This document shows, in pieces, positions 1 to 9,200 of a DNA stretch of 37,429 bases. The translations under genes and the position numbers were made by a program. Numbering within the stretch: position 1 is the stretch's first letter; each line of letters opens with the position of its first letter. This stretch comes from an uncultured Bacteroidales bacterium (GTDB taxonomy: Bacteria > Bacteroidota > Bacteroidia > Bacteroidales > Bacteroidaceae): assembly GCA_902779315.1 (NCBI GenBank), contig CACZBC010000023.1, forward strand, positions 1-37,429, written 5' to 3'. Under the pieces are notes generated by a model. The model did no database searches, was not told where the DNA came from, and saw only the letters and a program-made list of their open reading frames with translations.

Positions 1-1
1 G

Positions 2-748
2 TTACCCTTCCGCAAGGATAGGGAACTTTGTCGCGCTTTTCGTGATATGCTGGGCTTCTATCCGCACAAGATAAGCCTCTATCAGGAAGCCTTGATGCAC
101 AAGTCGATGCTCGCTCAAGCCAAGAGTGGCACGCCTCTCAACAACGAGCGGCTCGAGTTCCTTGGCGATGCCGTGCTCGACGCGGTTGTAGGCGAGATAG
201 TCTTCCACCATTTCCCTAAAAAGCGAGAAGGCTTCCTCACCAATACCAGAAGCAAGATTGTGCAGCGAGAATCGCTCGGAAGGCTGGCGACGGAAATAGG
301 ACTCGACAAGCTTATCCGTCAGAACGAACACAACAAGACACACAACAGCTACCTTGCCGGCAACGCTTTCGAAGCCCTCATCGGCGCCATCTATCTTGAC
401 AGGGGTTACGGTCACTGCAAGACCTTCATCCGCAAGAAGATAATGCATCGCCTCATAGACATCGACAAGCTGGCCTATCAGGAAGTGAACTTCAAGAGCA
501 AGCTGCTGGAATGGTGTCAGAAACATAAGGTCTCTCTGGAGTACATCCTCCTCGACGAGACAAAGGCGGAAGACGGTTCGCCACTCTTCAATACAAAGGT
601 TGCCATCAACGGCCACGAATGCGCTCGCGGCAAAGGCTATTCGAAGAAGGAAAGCCATCAGAAAGCAAGCCGCAACGCCTTGCACCGCCTCAAGCACGAC
701 CGAAAGTTGCACGACGAAATAATAAACAATAAACATGTCGCTGACTAA
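2..748 (+). CDS. rnc: Ribonuclease III, 5' end outside window
   Basis: RNase III cuts double-stranded RNA and takes part in rRNA and mRNA processing in the cytoplasm. The reading frame is open to the first base of the window. The residues before the ATG at 47 look like genuine family sequence (LPFRKDRELCRAFRDM), so 47 is probably an internal Met and the true start lies upstream. Counting from that Met, the signature NERLEFLGDAVL is at residues 33-44 and the second catalytic segment NAFEALIGAIYLDRGY at about 105-121. A C-terminal double-stranded RNA binding domain follows, ending in a basic KKESHQKASRNALHRLK helix. The stop overlaps the next gene by 14 bases, which suggests translational coupling. 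The family call is secure; only the N-terminus is missing. Confidence 0.95.
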   Translation, partial: LPFRKDRELCRAFRDMLGFYPHKISLYQEALMHKSMLAQAKSGTPLNNERLEFLGDAVLDAVVGEIVFHHFPKKREGFLTNTRSKIVQRESLGRLATEIGLDKLIRQNEHNKTHNSYLAGNAFEALIGAIYLDRGYGHCKTFIRKKIMHRLIDIDKLAYQEVNFKSKLLEWCQKHKVSLEYILLDETKAEDGSPLFNTKVAINGHECARGKGYSKKESHQKASRNALHRLKHDRKLHDEIINNKHVAD

Positions 749-2243
749 TATCATACGCCCCATCTTCACTCCTCGCCTTCACAAACTCGACCTTTATCAG
801 ACCGAAGCGGAGGCTTTGCAGAGAGGTGTCCTCAAACGTCTGCTTGGCAAAGCGGCCGAGACGGAATGGGGCAGAACTTACGGTTTCAGCAAGAACCTCA
901 GCTATGAGGACTTTGCCCAGCAAACGCCTCTCAACACTTATGAAGAGCTGAAAGGATACATCGACCGTATGAGACATGGCGAAATAGATGTGCTTTGGCC
1001 CGGAAGAGTGAAATGGTATGCCAAGTCGAGCGGCACGACAAACGACAAGAGCAAGTTCATTCCGGTCTCTAGTGATGGCTTGCACGACACACATTATGCA
1101 GGCGGAACGGATGCAGTTGTATGGTACTTGCGCAACAATCCGAAGAGTCGTGTCTTTGACGGCAAGGCGTTGATTCTTGGCGGCAGTCATGCCCCGAACT
1201 ACAACTTACCAGACAGTCTCGTGGGCGACCTCAGTGCCATTCTCATCGAGAACATCAATCCGCTCGTCAACCTTGTGCGTGTACCCAAGAAAGCGACGGC
1301 TTTGCTCAGCGACTTTGAAGTGAAGCGCGACCGCATCGCAAGGGAAGCCATAAAGCGAAACGTTACTAATCTGAGTGGTGTGCCTTCTTGGATGCTTTCC
1401 GTTCTCAACCGAGTTATGGAACTCAGCGGCAAGCAATACCTCAATGAAGTTTGGCCGAACTTGGAAGTCTTCTTCCATGGTGGTGTCGCTTTCACGCCTT
1501 ATCGCGGACAATACGAGCGTCTCATTACCTCGCCCGGCATGCATTATATGGAGACCTACAATGCCTCGGAAGGTTTCTTCGGCTTGCAGGACGATCCAAC
1601 GGACTCGGCAATGAGTCTGATGATTGATTATGGCGTCTTCTACGAGTTCATTCCGATGGATGAGTTCGACAAAGAAGAGCCGACGGTTGTGCCTCTTTGG
1701 GGAGTTGAGACAAGTCGCAACTATGCGATGGTCATCTCCACTTCAAGCGGACTTTGGCGTTACATCATCGGCGACATGATTCGCTTCACAGAAAAGAATC
1801 CCTACAAGTTCGTCATTACAGGCCGTACCAAGTCTTTCATCAATGCTTTCGGCGAAGAACTCATTGTCGATAATGCAGAGAAGGGATTGGCAGAGGCATG
1901 TAAGCAAACAGGAGCGGAGGTGCTGGAATACACAGCAGCACCCGTCTTCATGGATGCCGACGGCAAGTGCCGCCATCAATGGATTGTTGAGTTCAGTCGC
2001 GAACCTGATAATATAGATGAGTTCGCTCGCATTCTCGACGAGAGCCTTCAGCAAATAAACTCCGATTACGAGGCGAAGCGATACAAGGACATCACGCTTC
2101 AAAGGCTCGAACTCATCAAAGCCCGTCCTGATGTTTTCAACGACTGGCTCAAGCAGAAAGGCAAACTTGGCGGACAACACAAAGTGCCTCGCCTTTGCAA
2201 CAATCGCGACATCATAGAGCAAGTGTTGGCACTTAACAGCTAA
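735..2243 (+). CDS. GH3 auxin-responsive promoter family protein (acyl-adenylating enzyme)
   Basis: This 502-residue protein belongs to the GH3 family of ANL-type adenylating enzymes. In plants these join acyl acids such as auxin or jasmonate to amino acids through an acyl-AMP intermediate; the substrate of the bacterial homologues is not known. The ATP/AMP-binding motif SSGTTNDKSK is at residues 98-107, the second motif YNASEGFFG at 275-283, and YIIGDMIRF marks the hinge to the small C-terminal domain. There is no signal peptide, so it is probably cytoplasmic. Its start lies inside the end of rnc, and a lipoprotein gene begins six bases after its stop, so it belongs to the same operon. The family is clear; the function is open. 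Confidence 0.9.
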   Translation: MSLTNIIRPIFTPRLHKLDLYQTEAEALQRGVLKRLLGKAAETEWGRTYGFSKNLSYEDFAQQTPLNTYEELKGYIDRMRHGEIDVLWPGRVKWYAKSSGTTNDKSKFIPVSSDGLHDTHYAGGTDAVVWYLRNNPKSRVFDGKALILGGSHAPNYNLPDSLVGDLSAILIENINPLVNLVRVPKKATALLSDFEVKRDRIAREAIKRNVTNLSGVPSWMLSVLNRVMELSGKQYLNEVWPNLEVFFHGGVAFTPYRGQYERLITSPGMHYMETYNASEGFFGLQDDPTDSAMSLMIDYGVFYEFIPMDEFDKEEPTVVPLWGVETSRNYAMVISTSSGLWRYIIGDMIRFTEKNPYKFVITGRTKSFINAFGEELIVDNAEKGLAEACKQTGAEVLEYTAAPVFMDADGKCRHQWIVEFSREPDNIDEFARILDESLQQINSDYEAKRYKDITLQRLELIKARPDVFNDWLKQKGKLGGQHKVPRLCNNRDIIEQVLALNS

Positions 2244-2249
2244 AGACTG

Positions 2250-4196
2250 ATGAAGACGAAACACATCTTTGCAGGTTTGGCATTGCTCCTCATGGCAGCT
2301 TGTGCAAGCATAGGTTCTCCCGATGGCGGAATCTATGACGAGATACCGCCTAAAGTTGTGTCGTCCTCTCCTCTGGACCGTTCTGTCGGCGTTGCTGCTC
2401 GCAAGATGCAAATTCACTTTGATGAGTTCATCAAACTGGAGAATGCCAACGAGAAAGTCATCGTTTCTCCACCTCAAATAGAGCCTGCCAACATTCGTGC
2501 TGACGGAAAGAGCATAAAGATTACGCTTTATGATTCGTTGCGTGCAAACACAACCTATACCATCGACTTCAGTGATGCCATTGTTGACAACAATGAGGGC
2601 AATCCGATGGGACACTATACCTATAGTTTCAGTACAGGCGGTGAAATAGATACGATGGAAGTGTCCGGTGCAGTACTCAGTGCCGAAAACATGGAACCCA
2701 TCAAAGGAATGCTTGTCGGTCTCTACCCTTTGGATTCCCTATTTAACGACTCCATACTTCGAAAACAGCCTTTTAGCCGTGTTTCCCGCACTAATGGTTC
2801 TGGAAGATTCAGCATAAAAGGCGTCAAACCAGGAAAGTATCGTGCCTTTGCTCTTGAGGATAAGGACGGAGATTACCTCTTTTCTCAGAAGAGTGAACGC
2901 GTTGCCTTTCTGCAGGATACCTTCACGACTTCCTGCAAATGGGATGTGCGTATGGATACGATCTGGCGTGATTCCACTCATTACGATTCCATCCGTGTCA
3001 TTCCATACGTTCATTATTATCCCGACGACTTGGTGCTTAATGCATTCCTCGAGGCAGGACAGGACCAGCATCTTCTCAAGAAGGAACGTCCCAACCCAGA
3101 CGTCATAAAACTTTTCTTTACAGCTCCGGCCGATTCATTACCAATTATCAAAGGCATCAATTTCGATGAGAAATGTCTTGTCGCAGATGCTTCGTTGTAC
3201 AACGACACAATTACATATTGGATTACCGATACTGCCTTCACACACCGGGAAGACACAATCAAGTTTGAGCTCACATTCCTTGAGACTGATACGTTGGGCG
3301 TTTTGCAGCCTCATACAGAGTTAATCGAGGAAGCGCCAAAAGTGACTTGGGAAAAGATTCTGAAGGAAAAGCAGAAAAACATACAGGAGTGGCAGAAACA
3401 GCGTGAGAAGCGAATGAAGAAATCAAAGGAGCCTTTGCCGAAAGAAGACAACCCATACGAGATAGTTTTCTTGGATATCTCGGCAAAACCCACAGGTACT
3501 CTTGATCCGAATCAGAATGTTCGTTACGTCGCGAAGCAGCCGATAGCGAGTGCTGACACCACGCGTATGCATTTCTACAAGAAGCAAGACAGTCTTTGGA
3601 TACCGGAACCCTTCCTTTTTTTGCCGGATCGTGATGTGAAGTCCTACACGCTTTATGCGGAATGGGAGCAGAAGTGTCAGTATCAGTTCACTATTGATAG
3701 TGCTGCCATCGTAGGTGTTATGGGCTATCCTTGCAAGGCAATCAGAAACGAGTTTACTGTCAGGAGTGATGATGAGTATGGTTCGCTCTTTGTTCATCTG
3801 CTACTTCCCAAACCATCTCAGGCTATCGTCCAACTCCTAAGCAAGGCCGACAAAAGCGTAGCTGAACTTCCTACCGGACCTGAAGGACGTGTCGACTTCT
3901 TTTTCATAAAACCCGGCGACTACTATATGCGTTGCTTTATTGATGACGATGAAGATGGCGTGTGGGATACGGGCGAATATGATAAAGGTGTTCAGCCGGA
4001 ACAGGTCTTCTATTTTCCGAAGCCTATTCGTATTAAGGCAAAGTGGGATGTGGAGCAGGATTGGGCGCCTTATAATATCCCCCGAATAGGGCAGAAACCT
4101 TTGGAGATTACCAAGCAGAAGCCAGACAAGGAGAAGAAGGTCAAGGAGCGCAACAAAGAGCGTGAACTCAAGAAACAACAAGAGAAACGGAAATGA
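2250..4196 (+). CDS. Ig-like (Big_5) domain lipoprotein
   Basis: This is a 648-residue surface or periplasmic lipoprotein. A short hydrophobic signal ends in the lipobox MAAC with Cys18, followed by SIGSPDGG. Residues of about 30-130 match the bacterial Ig-like Big_5 pattern (PPKVVSSSPLDRSVGV, then YTIDFSDAIVDNNEGNP). A carboxypeptidase-regulatory-like beta-sandwich follows (GRFSIKGVKPGKYRAFALEDKDGD), and a similar one recurs near the C-terminus (VDFFFIKPGDYYMRCFIDDDEDG). The last 30 residues are very rich in Lys, Arg and Glu. Proteins of this build are common in Bacteroidales, but no enzymatic role is visible. The gene overlaps the next by four bases (ATGA), so it is in the operon with rnc and GH3. 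Confidence 0.85.
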   Translation: MKTKHIFAGLALLLMAACASIGSPDGGIYDEIPPKVVSSSPLDRSVGVAARKMQIHFDEFIKLENANEKVIVSPPQIEPANIRADGKSIKITLYDSLRANTTYTIDFSDAIVDNNEGNPMGHYTYSFSTGGEIDTMEVSGAVLSAENMEPIKGMLVGLYPLDSLFNDSILRKQPFSRVSRTNGSGRFSIKGVKPGKYRAFALEDKDGDYLFSQKSERVAFLQDTFTTSCKWDVRMDTIWRDSTHYDSIRVIPYVHYYPDDLVLNAFLEAGQDQHLLKKERPNPDVIKLFFTAPADSLPIIKGINFDEKCLVADASLYNDTITYWITDTAFTHREDTIKFELTFLETDTLGVLQPHTELIEEAPKVTWEKILKEKQKNIQEWQKQREKRMKKSKEPLPKEDNPYEIVFLDISAKPTGTLDPNQNVRYVAKQPIASADTTRMHFYKKQDSLWIPEPFLFLPDRDVKSYTLYAEWEQKCQYQFTIDSAAIVGVMGYPCKAIRNEFTVRSDDEYGSLFVHLLLPKPSQAIVQLLSKADKSVAELPTGPEGRVDFFFIKPGDYYMRCFIDDDEDGVWDTGEYDKGVQPEQVFYFPKPIRIKAKWDVEQDWAPYNIPRIGQKPLEITKQKPDKEKKVKERNKERELKKQQEKRK

Positions 4197-5011
4197 ATGC
4201 TAAACGGTTTATAATCTTGCTGTTTGTAGCTCTAGCCCTTACCGTAAAGACTTGGGCACAATGTTCGGTCGAGAATACTGCCTTTCGCTCTGGCGAGGAA
4301 TTGACTTACGACCTTTTCTTCAATTGGAAGTTTGTGTGGGTCAGTGCAGGGTCGGCCACGATGAGTATCTCCCAGACAAAGTGGGAGGGGAAACCTGCCT
4401 TCAAGACTCATCTCATTACCCGAACCAGCACCCGACTAGACCGTTTCTTCCTGATGCGCGACACCATGCAGAGCATCATAACCGAGGATATGACGCCGCT
4501 GTATTACAAGAAAGGAGCAAACGAGGGTGGGCGTTATTATGTGGATGAAGTGTGGTATTCCTATCCGAACGGAAAGACGCATCTCCGTCAACGCTTCCAG
4601 AATCGTGATGGCGTTGTGACTGAGAAAACGTACGACAGCCCTAAATGTCTCTACGACATGATGAGCCTCTTGTTGCGAGCCCGTTCTCTCAAGGTTGACA
4701 ACATGAAGAAAGGCGAGAAGTTGCGCTTACCCATGGCAGACGGTCACAAGGTTGAGGACATTACGCTCATTTGTCGCGGTCGCGAGAACTTCAAGATGAA
4801 GAGTACCGGCATCACATATCGTTGCCTTGTTTTCTCGTTCGTGGAATATCCCGGAGGCAAGGAGAAGGAAATCATCACCTTTTATATCTCCGACGATGAG
4901 AATCACATCCCGGTTCGTCTCGACATGTTCCTTCGTTTCGGTGTCGCAAAGGCTTATCTCAGGAAAAGCAGCGGACTGCGTCACGAATGCACTTCCATAG
5001 TCAAGGAATAG
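4193..5011 (+). CDS. DUF3108 family exported protein
   Basis: This is a 272-residue protein with a cleavable signal peptide ending near WAQ at residues 20-22. The rest reads as a DUF3108 protein: FRSGEELTYDLFFNWKFVWVSAGSATMSI near the start, then beta-strand-rich sequence with YISDDENHIPVRLDM near the end. DUF3108 members are periplasmic or outer-membrane-associated beta proteins of unknown role. It starts in a four-base overlap with the upstream lipoprotein and is the last gene of the operon. Its stop codon lies inside the 3' end of the convergent UpxY-like gene (11-base overlap), and I see no terminator between the two. Confidence 0.85.
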   Translation: MNAKRFIILLFVALALTVKTWAQCSVENTAFRSGEELTYDLFFNWKFVWVSAGSATMSISQTKWEGKPAFKTHLITRTSTRLDRFFLMRDTMQSIITEDMTPLYYKKGANEGGRYYVDEVWYSYPNGKTHLRQRFQNRDGVVTEKTYDSPKCLYDMMSLLLRARSLKVDNMKKGEKLRLPMADGHKVEDITLICRGRENFKMKSTGITYRCLVFSFVEYPGGKEKEIITFYISDDENHIPVRLDMFLRFGVAKAYLRKSSGLRHECTSIVKE

Positions 5012-5519
5012 GCGTCACCTCTTCTGCATTTACCTGTATTGTGGCGGAACAAGCGCCAGGAATGCTGACAATGAGACGGCGTGCCCGATGACCGCCGATA
5101 CGTTGGAAGTACCCGCGAATGCCTTGAAGAGGACCGCTAACCACCATTACTTCTTGTCCGGGTTTGAGCCGAATTCCTTCTGCCGGCACAATTTCTATGA
5201 AATCGGGACTTGTGGTGCAGACCTTCATGAAATCGTTCATCTGTCGTTCCGGAACGATGATTTTCTCCATTTTGCCATTCATTTGGCGCATCATGTATTG
5301 CAGTTCTGGGCGCGACCTCTTCAGGGCCTGCACCTTTTCCTCGCTCGCATGAATGAAAATGAGATTGTGTATGGCTGGTTCCAAGGCGTTTTTCAGGCGA
5401 CGGCCTTGCTGGATGATGCGACGCATGGGAACAAAAGCCGGAACTCCAAGCTCATCCATTTCCGCCTTAACCTTCATTTCGCGCCGATATGTGACGCGCA
5501 TCGCAAACCAATTTTCCAT
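5001..5519 (-). CDS. UpxY/NusG-like transcription antiterminator
   Basis: This 172-residue NusG paralog has an N-terminal NGN domain (WFAMRVTYRREMKVKAEM, then FVPMRRIIQQGRR) and a C-terminal KOW domain (LKPGQEVMVVSGPLQGIRGYFQRI). It resembles the UpxY family, which in Bacteroides lets RNA polymerase read through the leaders of capsule operons. No capsule or exopolysaccharide operon follows it here; it converges on and overlaps the DUF3108 gene. The ATG lies 12 bases after the 3' end of tRNA-Pro, with no promoter between, so it is probably cotranscribed with the tRNA and freed by tRNA 3' processing. An ordinary RfaH/NusG-like role at a distant locus is also possible. Confidence 0.85.
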   Translation of the reverse strand: MENWFAMRVTYRREMKVKAEMDELGVPAFVPMRRIIQQGRRLKNALEPAIHNLIFIHASEEKVQALKRSRPELQYMMRQMNGKMEKIIVPERQMNDFMKVCTTSPDFIEIVPAEGIRLKPGQEVMVVSGPLQGIRGYFQRIGGHRARRLIVSIPGACSATIQVNAEEVTPIP

Positions 5520-5531
5520 TGAAGAGATTTG

Positions 5532-5604
5532 TCGGAAAGAGGAGACTCGAACTCCCGACCCCCACGTCCCGAACGTGGTACGCTACCAACTGCGCTACTT
5601 TCCG
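5532..5604 (-). tRNA. tRNA-Pro (anticodon CGG)
   Basis: On the minus strand a cloverleaf is seen: acceptor arms CGGAAAG and CTTTCCG, a D-arm GCGC with loop AGTTGGTA, an anticodon stem CCACG/CGTGG around loop TTCGGGA (anticodon CGG), and a T-arm with GTTCGAGTC. The CCA end is not encoded; CAA follows the discriminator A. The UpxY-like gene starts 12 bases downstream. Confidence 0.93.
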
Positions 5605-5698
5605 AATGTTTTCTTTGTACCCCAAAAGCAGGTCGAAACGCGTCTCGAATCTGTCTTGGCGAGAAAACGAAGGTGAAGCCCAAAGGCTAAAACCGGTG

Positions 5699-5728
5699 CA
5701 AAGGTACGAATAAAACTGGACACGACAA
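5699..5728 (-). promoter_or_regulatory. Promoter of tRNA-Pro / UpxY-like gene
   Basis: Minus-strand TTG (5728-5726), 19 bases, then TACCTTTG (5706-5699). This fits the Bacteroidetes primary sigma consensus. Transcription would begin near 5692, giving a leader of almost 90 bases before the tRNA. The leader holds a small hairpin AGCC-TTTG-GGCT. Confidence 0.7.
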
Positions 5729-5779
5729 GGCTTTTTACAGGAAAATACGCCTTTTCTGCCATTTTTTTTAGGGAAATGC

Positions 5780-5810
5780 TTGCAGGGTTCAGATTTTTGG
5801 CTTACCTTTG
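5780..5810 (+). promoter_or_regulatory. Promoter of tRNA-Phe
   Basis: TTG at 5780-5782, 20 bases, then TACCTTTG at 5803-5810. This matches the Bacteroidetes -33/-7 pattern and lies 18 bases before the tRNA. Confidence 0.75.
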
Positions 5811-5828
5811 CACTCGCAAAAACGGAAA

Positions 5829-5901
5829 GGTGTCATAGCTCAGTTGGTAGAGCAAAGGACTGAAAATCCTTGTGTCCCCGGTTCGATTCCTGGTGACACC
5901 A
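5829..5901 (+). tRNA. tRNA-Phe (anticodon GAA)
   Basis: The acceptor arms are GGTGTCA/TGACACC, the D-arm GCTC/GAGC with loop AGTTGGTA, and the anticodon stem AAGGA/TCCTT around loop CTGAAAA (anticodon GAA). The T-loop GTTCGATTC is present. CCA is not encoded in full; the discriminator A is followed by CAA. Confidence 0.95.
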
Positions 5902-5906
5902 CAAAA

Positions 5907-5944
5907 AGAAAGCGTTAGACAAACAGTCTGGCGCTTTCTTTTTT
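5907..5944 (+). terminator. Rho-independent terminator of tRNA-Phe
   Basis: The stem AGAAAGCG (5907-5914) pairs with CGCTTTCT (5932-5939). An inner AGAC/GTCT pairing extends it, and a run of T residues follows to 5944. It starts six bases after the tRNA. Confidence 0.8.
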
Positions 5945-5980
5945 CCTCCACTTCAAACTTGAAGTTTTTGTCCGCCCCCA

Positions 5981-6046
5981 GTCAACTTTTCAAACATCAC
6001 ACTAGTAAATTGCAAACGTCACACTAGTAAATTGCCATCGTCACAC
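5981..6046 (-). repeat. 22-bp tandem repeat array A
   Basis: Three abutting 22-bp units (5981-6002, 6003-6024, 6025-6046), possibly a fourth degenerate one to 6068. Read on the minus strand the units begin GTGTGA, continue with CGTTTGC or CGATGGC, and the better two end in ATTTACTA. There are no spacers. The array lies in the 387-base gene-free stretch between tRNA-Phe and the dockerin gene, just after the tRNA-Phe terminator. The rest of that stretch is AT-rich promoter sequence. Confidence 0.85.
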
Positions 6047-6195
6047 TTGACGTTTACCATCAACTTGCATCAAATTGAACATTTTATCACATCCAGATTG
6101 GCCGTATTCCCTGTTTTAAGTACCAAATATGTGTAAAAAGTATTATTTTTATAAAATATTTGGTCAAAAATAATCAATGTATCAATAAATATTTG

Positions 6196-6203
6196 TACTT
6201 TTG
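6196..6203 (+). promoter_or_regulatory. Candidate -7 element of the dockerin gene
   Basis: TACTTTTG fits TAnnTTTG, in an AT-rich region 85 bases before the start codon. I find no good -33 element at the expected spacing, so this is tentative. Confidence 0.4.
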
Positions 6204-6288
6204 TGACGGAGAATGTATGTATTGATATACTTTTTTCACAACGAATGAAACTACACATTATATATTTATTAATTAATCAACAAATGCA

Positions 6289-9200
6289 ATGAGAAAAATT
6301 ACCTCTCTCGCCATCCTCGGCCTTATGTGGCTTGTGGGAGCGACTGCTTTCGCCGATGATCACGGATACGTGAACGGTATCTGTACGATGCACGACGATT
6401 GCGATGAACACTTCGAAGCTCCTCAGAAGGGTGAAGATGGCTTCTACATGCTCTACAATGCGGGCAATGTGGAATGGATTTCACAACAAGTCGCAGACAA
6501 CAATCTCGACTTGGACTGTAAGTTGATGAACGACATCGACTTCGAGAACATTGAGAATTTGCACAGTCCTATTGGCCCTACCAACGGCAGAAAGTACAAT
6601 GCTACGTTTGACGGTCAGGGACATCGCATCAAGAACATGATTATCAATCGTCCTGGAAGCGAGATGCAGGGCTTCTTCGGCTCTCTTCGCGGCAATCCCA
6701 ACACTCGCGGTCAGGGTACTGTCATCAAAAACCTCATCATCGACAAGAGCTGCTCTATTACTGGCGGCTTGCGTACTGGTGGCATTACAGGTACAGGCCA
6801 GAACAACGAGAAGGAAATTATCATCATGAACTGTGTGAACGAGGCCGAAATCAATACTCCCAGCAAGAATGCGGGTGGCATTACTGGCGGTAGCTCAAGC
6901 AACCATCCTATTTGGAAGATTTCGAACTGCGTCAACACAGGTACGATTACTTCTACTGGCGATGGTGAGTCTGGCGGCATCTCCGGTTGGTTGGGTGACA
7001 ACGGTAATACTCGCGTCGTGAACTGTATCAACCTTGGTACTGTCAATGGTATTGATGGCAACGGAAGAGGCGTGTTCCGTCACTCAAACAATGCATCTGT
7101 GGGTATAAACTGCTACGACCTTGCATTCAATGAGATGTCTTTGCAGTATGTAGACCACGACTTAACTGCTGAAGATGTCACAAATGGTAAGGCGACCTAC
7201 ACAATCAACCAAAAGGCTGGCGAAATTGTCTTCTGGCAGACTATTGGCACAGACGCATATCCCATGCCCTTCAGCACAAGCCTGCAAGTCTATCTGCAAG
7301 GTGAACTCCTTTGCGATGGAACACCTATTGAAGGCGGTTCTTATACCAACGATCCTGTTGAGCCTGTTCGTCCGCCTCACGAATTCGAGGATGGCGATTG
7401 GCATTGCATCAATTGTGGTGCCATAAATGACGCATTCTGTGATCTTGTGGACGGGTTCTATCAACTAAACAACGAACAAGACGTATGCTGGTTTGCAGAG
7501 TTTGTTTCAGCAGGCAACACTACAGTTAACGCCAAGCTGAATAGCGACTTGGATTTCACTGATGTGGATTTCGCAGGTATCGGTAATCGTGAAAACGGCT
7601 TTAAGGGCATCTTTGACGGTGGTTTCCATACTGTCAGCAACATGACTTTGGACTTACCTGAAGCCGATTGGGTTGGTTTCATCAACTTCCTTAACGGTGG
7701 TGCAACAGTCAAGAATCTTCGTGGCGATGCCACCTGCTATATCAATGCTCACGGCAATGCAGGTTTCATTGGCGGCTCAACAGCTGCTGGCGATATATTC
7801 CTCGAGAACATTGGCTTCGAAGGTGATGTCAGCTGTCAAAGGGCTGGTGCAGGTGGTGTGCTTGGCTGTAATACTGGTTCGCAGGCACACATCTACATGA
7901 CGAATTGCTACTCGACGGGCTTCATCTCGGGCTCTGAGGTAATGGAGAATGGCGCCCTGAGTGCATGGCTTGGTAGCAGCGGTGCTGTCATAACCAATTG
8001 TTGGTCAAGCGCAACGGTAAGCGGCGTGCAGAATGACAATAAGTATCTTGCTCGTTTTGATAACGCGACATTTACCAACTGCTATAGCGTCAACGGCACA
8101 CCTCTTCAGGCAACCGTCATCGAATACGAGGACCTTGAAAGTGGTGCCTTGTGCTATAAACTCAACGGCAATCAGGAAAACATCGCTTGGTATCAGACTC
8201 TTGGCGAGGACGAGTTCCCCACCTTTATGCCTGGACACCAACAGGTTTATGCTGTTGCAGAGATGCGTTGCGACGGTTGGTATGATCCAGCAGATGCTAC
8301 ATATTCTAATACGAACAGTTCAACAATTCCAGACCATCAGTTCGTTGATGGTTTCTGTAAGGTATGTCATCAGCAAGATCCCAACTTCCCCTTCCTCGAG
8401 GTGTTTGCCAATGCTGACCACGATATCTCAGAAGGTTACACTACCAATAATTCCGGTGATGGTAGCGGCTTGGCTATCAACAACAGTGTAGCTGAACATT
8501 GGAACATGCATTGGTTCGAAACATATCAGGACATCACAGGCCTTGAACCAGGCATCTATCGTCTGCGTCTGCAAGGCTTGACACGTGCTGAACAGTGGAG
8601 AGAAGAAGAAGGTGCTGCTTATGAGATGGGTGTGCTTGGTGAAGAATTTGCCCCTCTTTACCACAGCAGTCAGTACTTTGTAGAAGTCAACGGAAAGAAG
8701 ATTGCTAATCGCTTCATGGATATAGCAACACAGGCTCAAGAAGAGCGTGTAGGCGAGACCGAGAACTTTAGCAGCGTAACAGGTCTTTGGGTGCCCAACT
8801 CTTTGGCTGCTTGCAACAAGTACTTCGCTCGTGGCCTTTATTGGAATGCACCTCTCTATTTCGCAGTTGAGAGTGCAGAAGACAGCATCAAGGTTGGTGT
8901 GGAGAATAATATCTACCTCTATGGCAACTGGACAGTATGGGACAGCTGGCGTCTTGACAAAGTGGAAGATGGTGATGTTGCCCTCATTCGTCAACAACAA
9001 GAAGCAGCTATTCAGCATGACCTCGAAAGTCTTGAGCCTCAGGCTTCTCTCATGGAAGAATACAATAAGGCAAAGGAAGACATCGAGAATGCTACTACTC
9101 TTGAAGAGATAATGGCAATCAGCGATGTATTGGCTCGCACGCCTAACCTCATCCGTAGTAGCCATCTTGCATACGAGAACTATAAGGCTGCCATCGAGGC

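Noticed and set aside
47-748. RNase III starting at the ATG at 47
   Set aside because: The frame is open upstream to the window edge and those residues look like RNase III N-terminal sequence.
5950-5965. ACTTCAA/TTGAAGT inverted repeat as a second terminator after tRNA-Phe
   Set aside because: Arms are short with almost no loop, and a much stronger terminator lies just before it.
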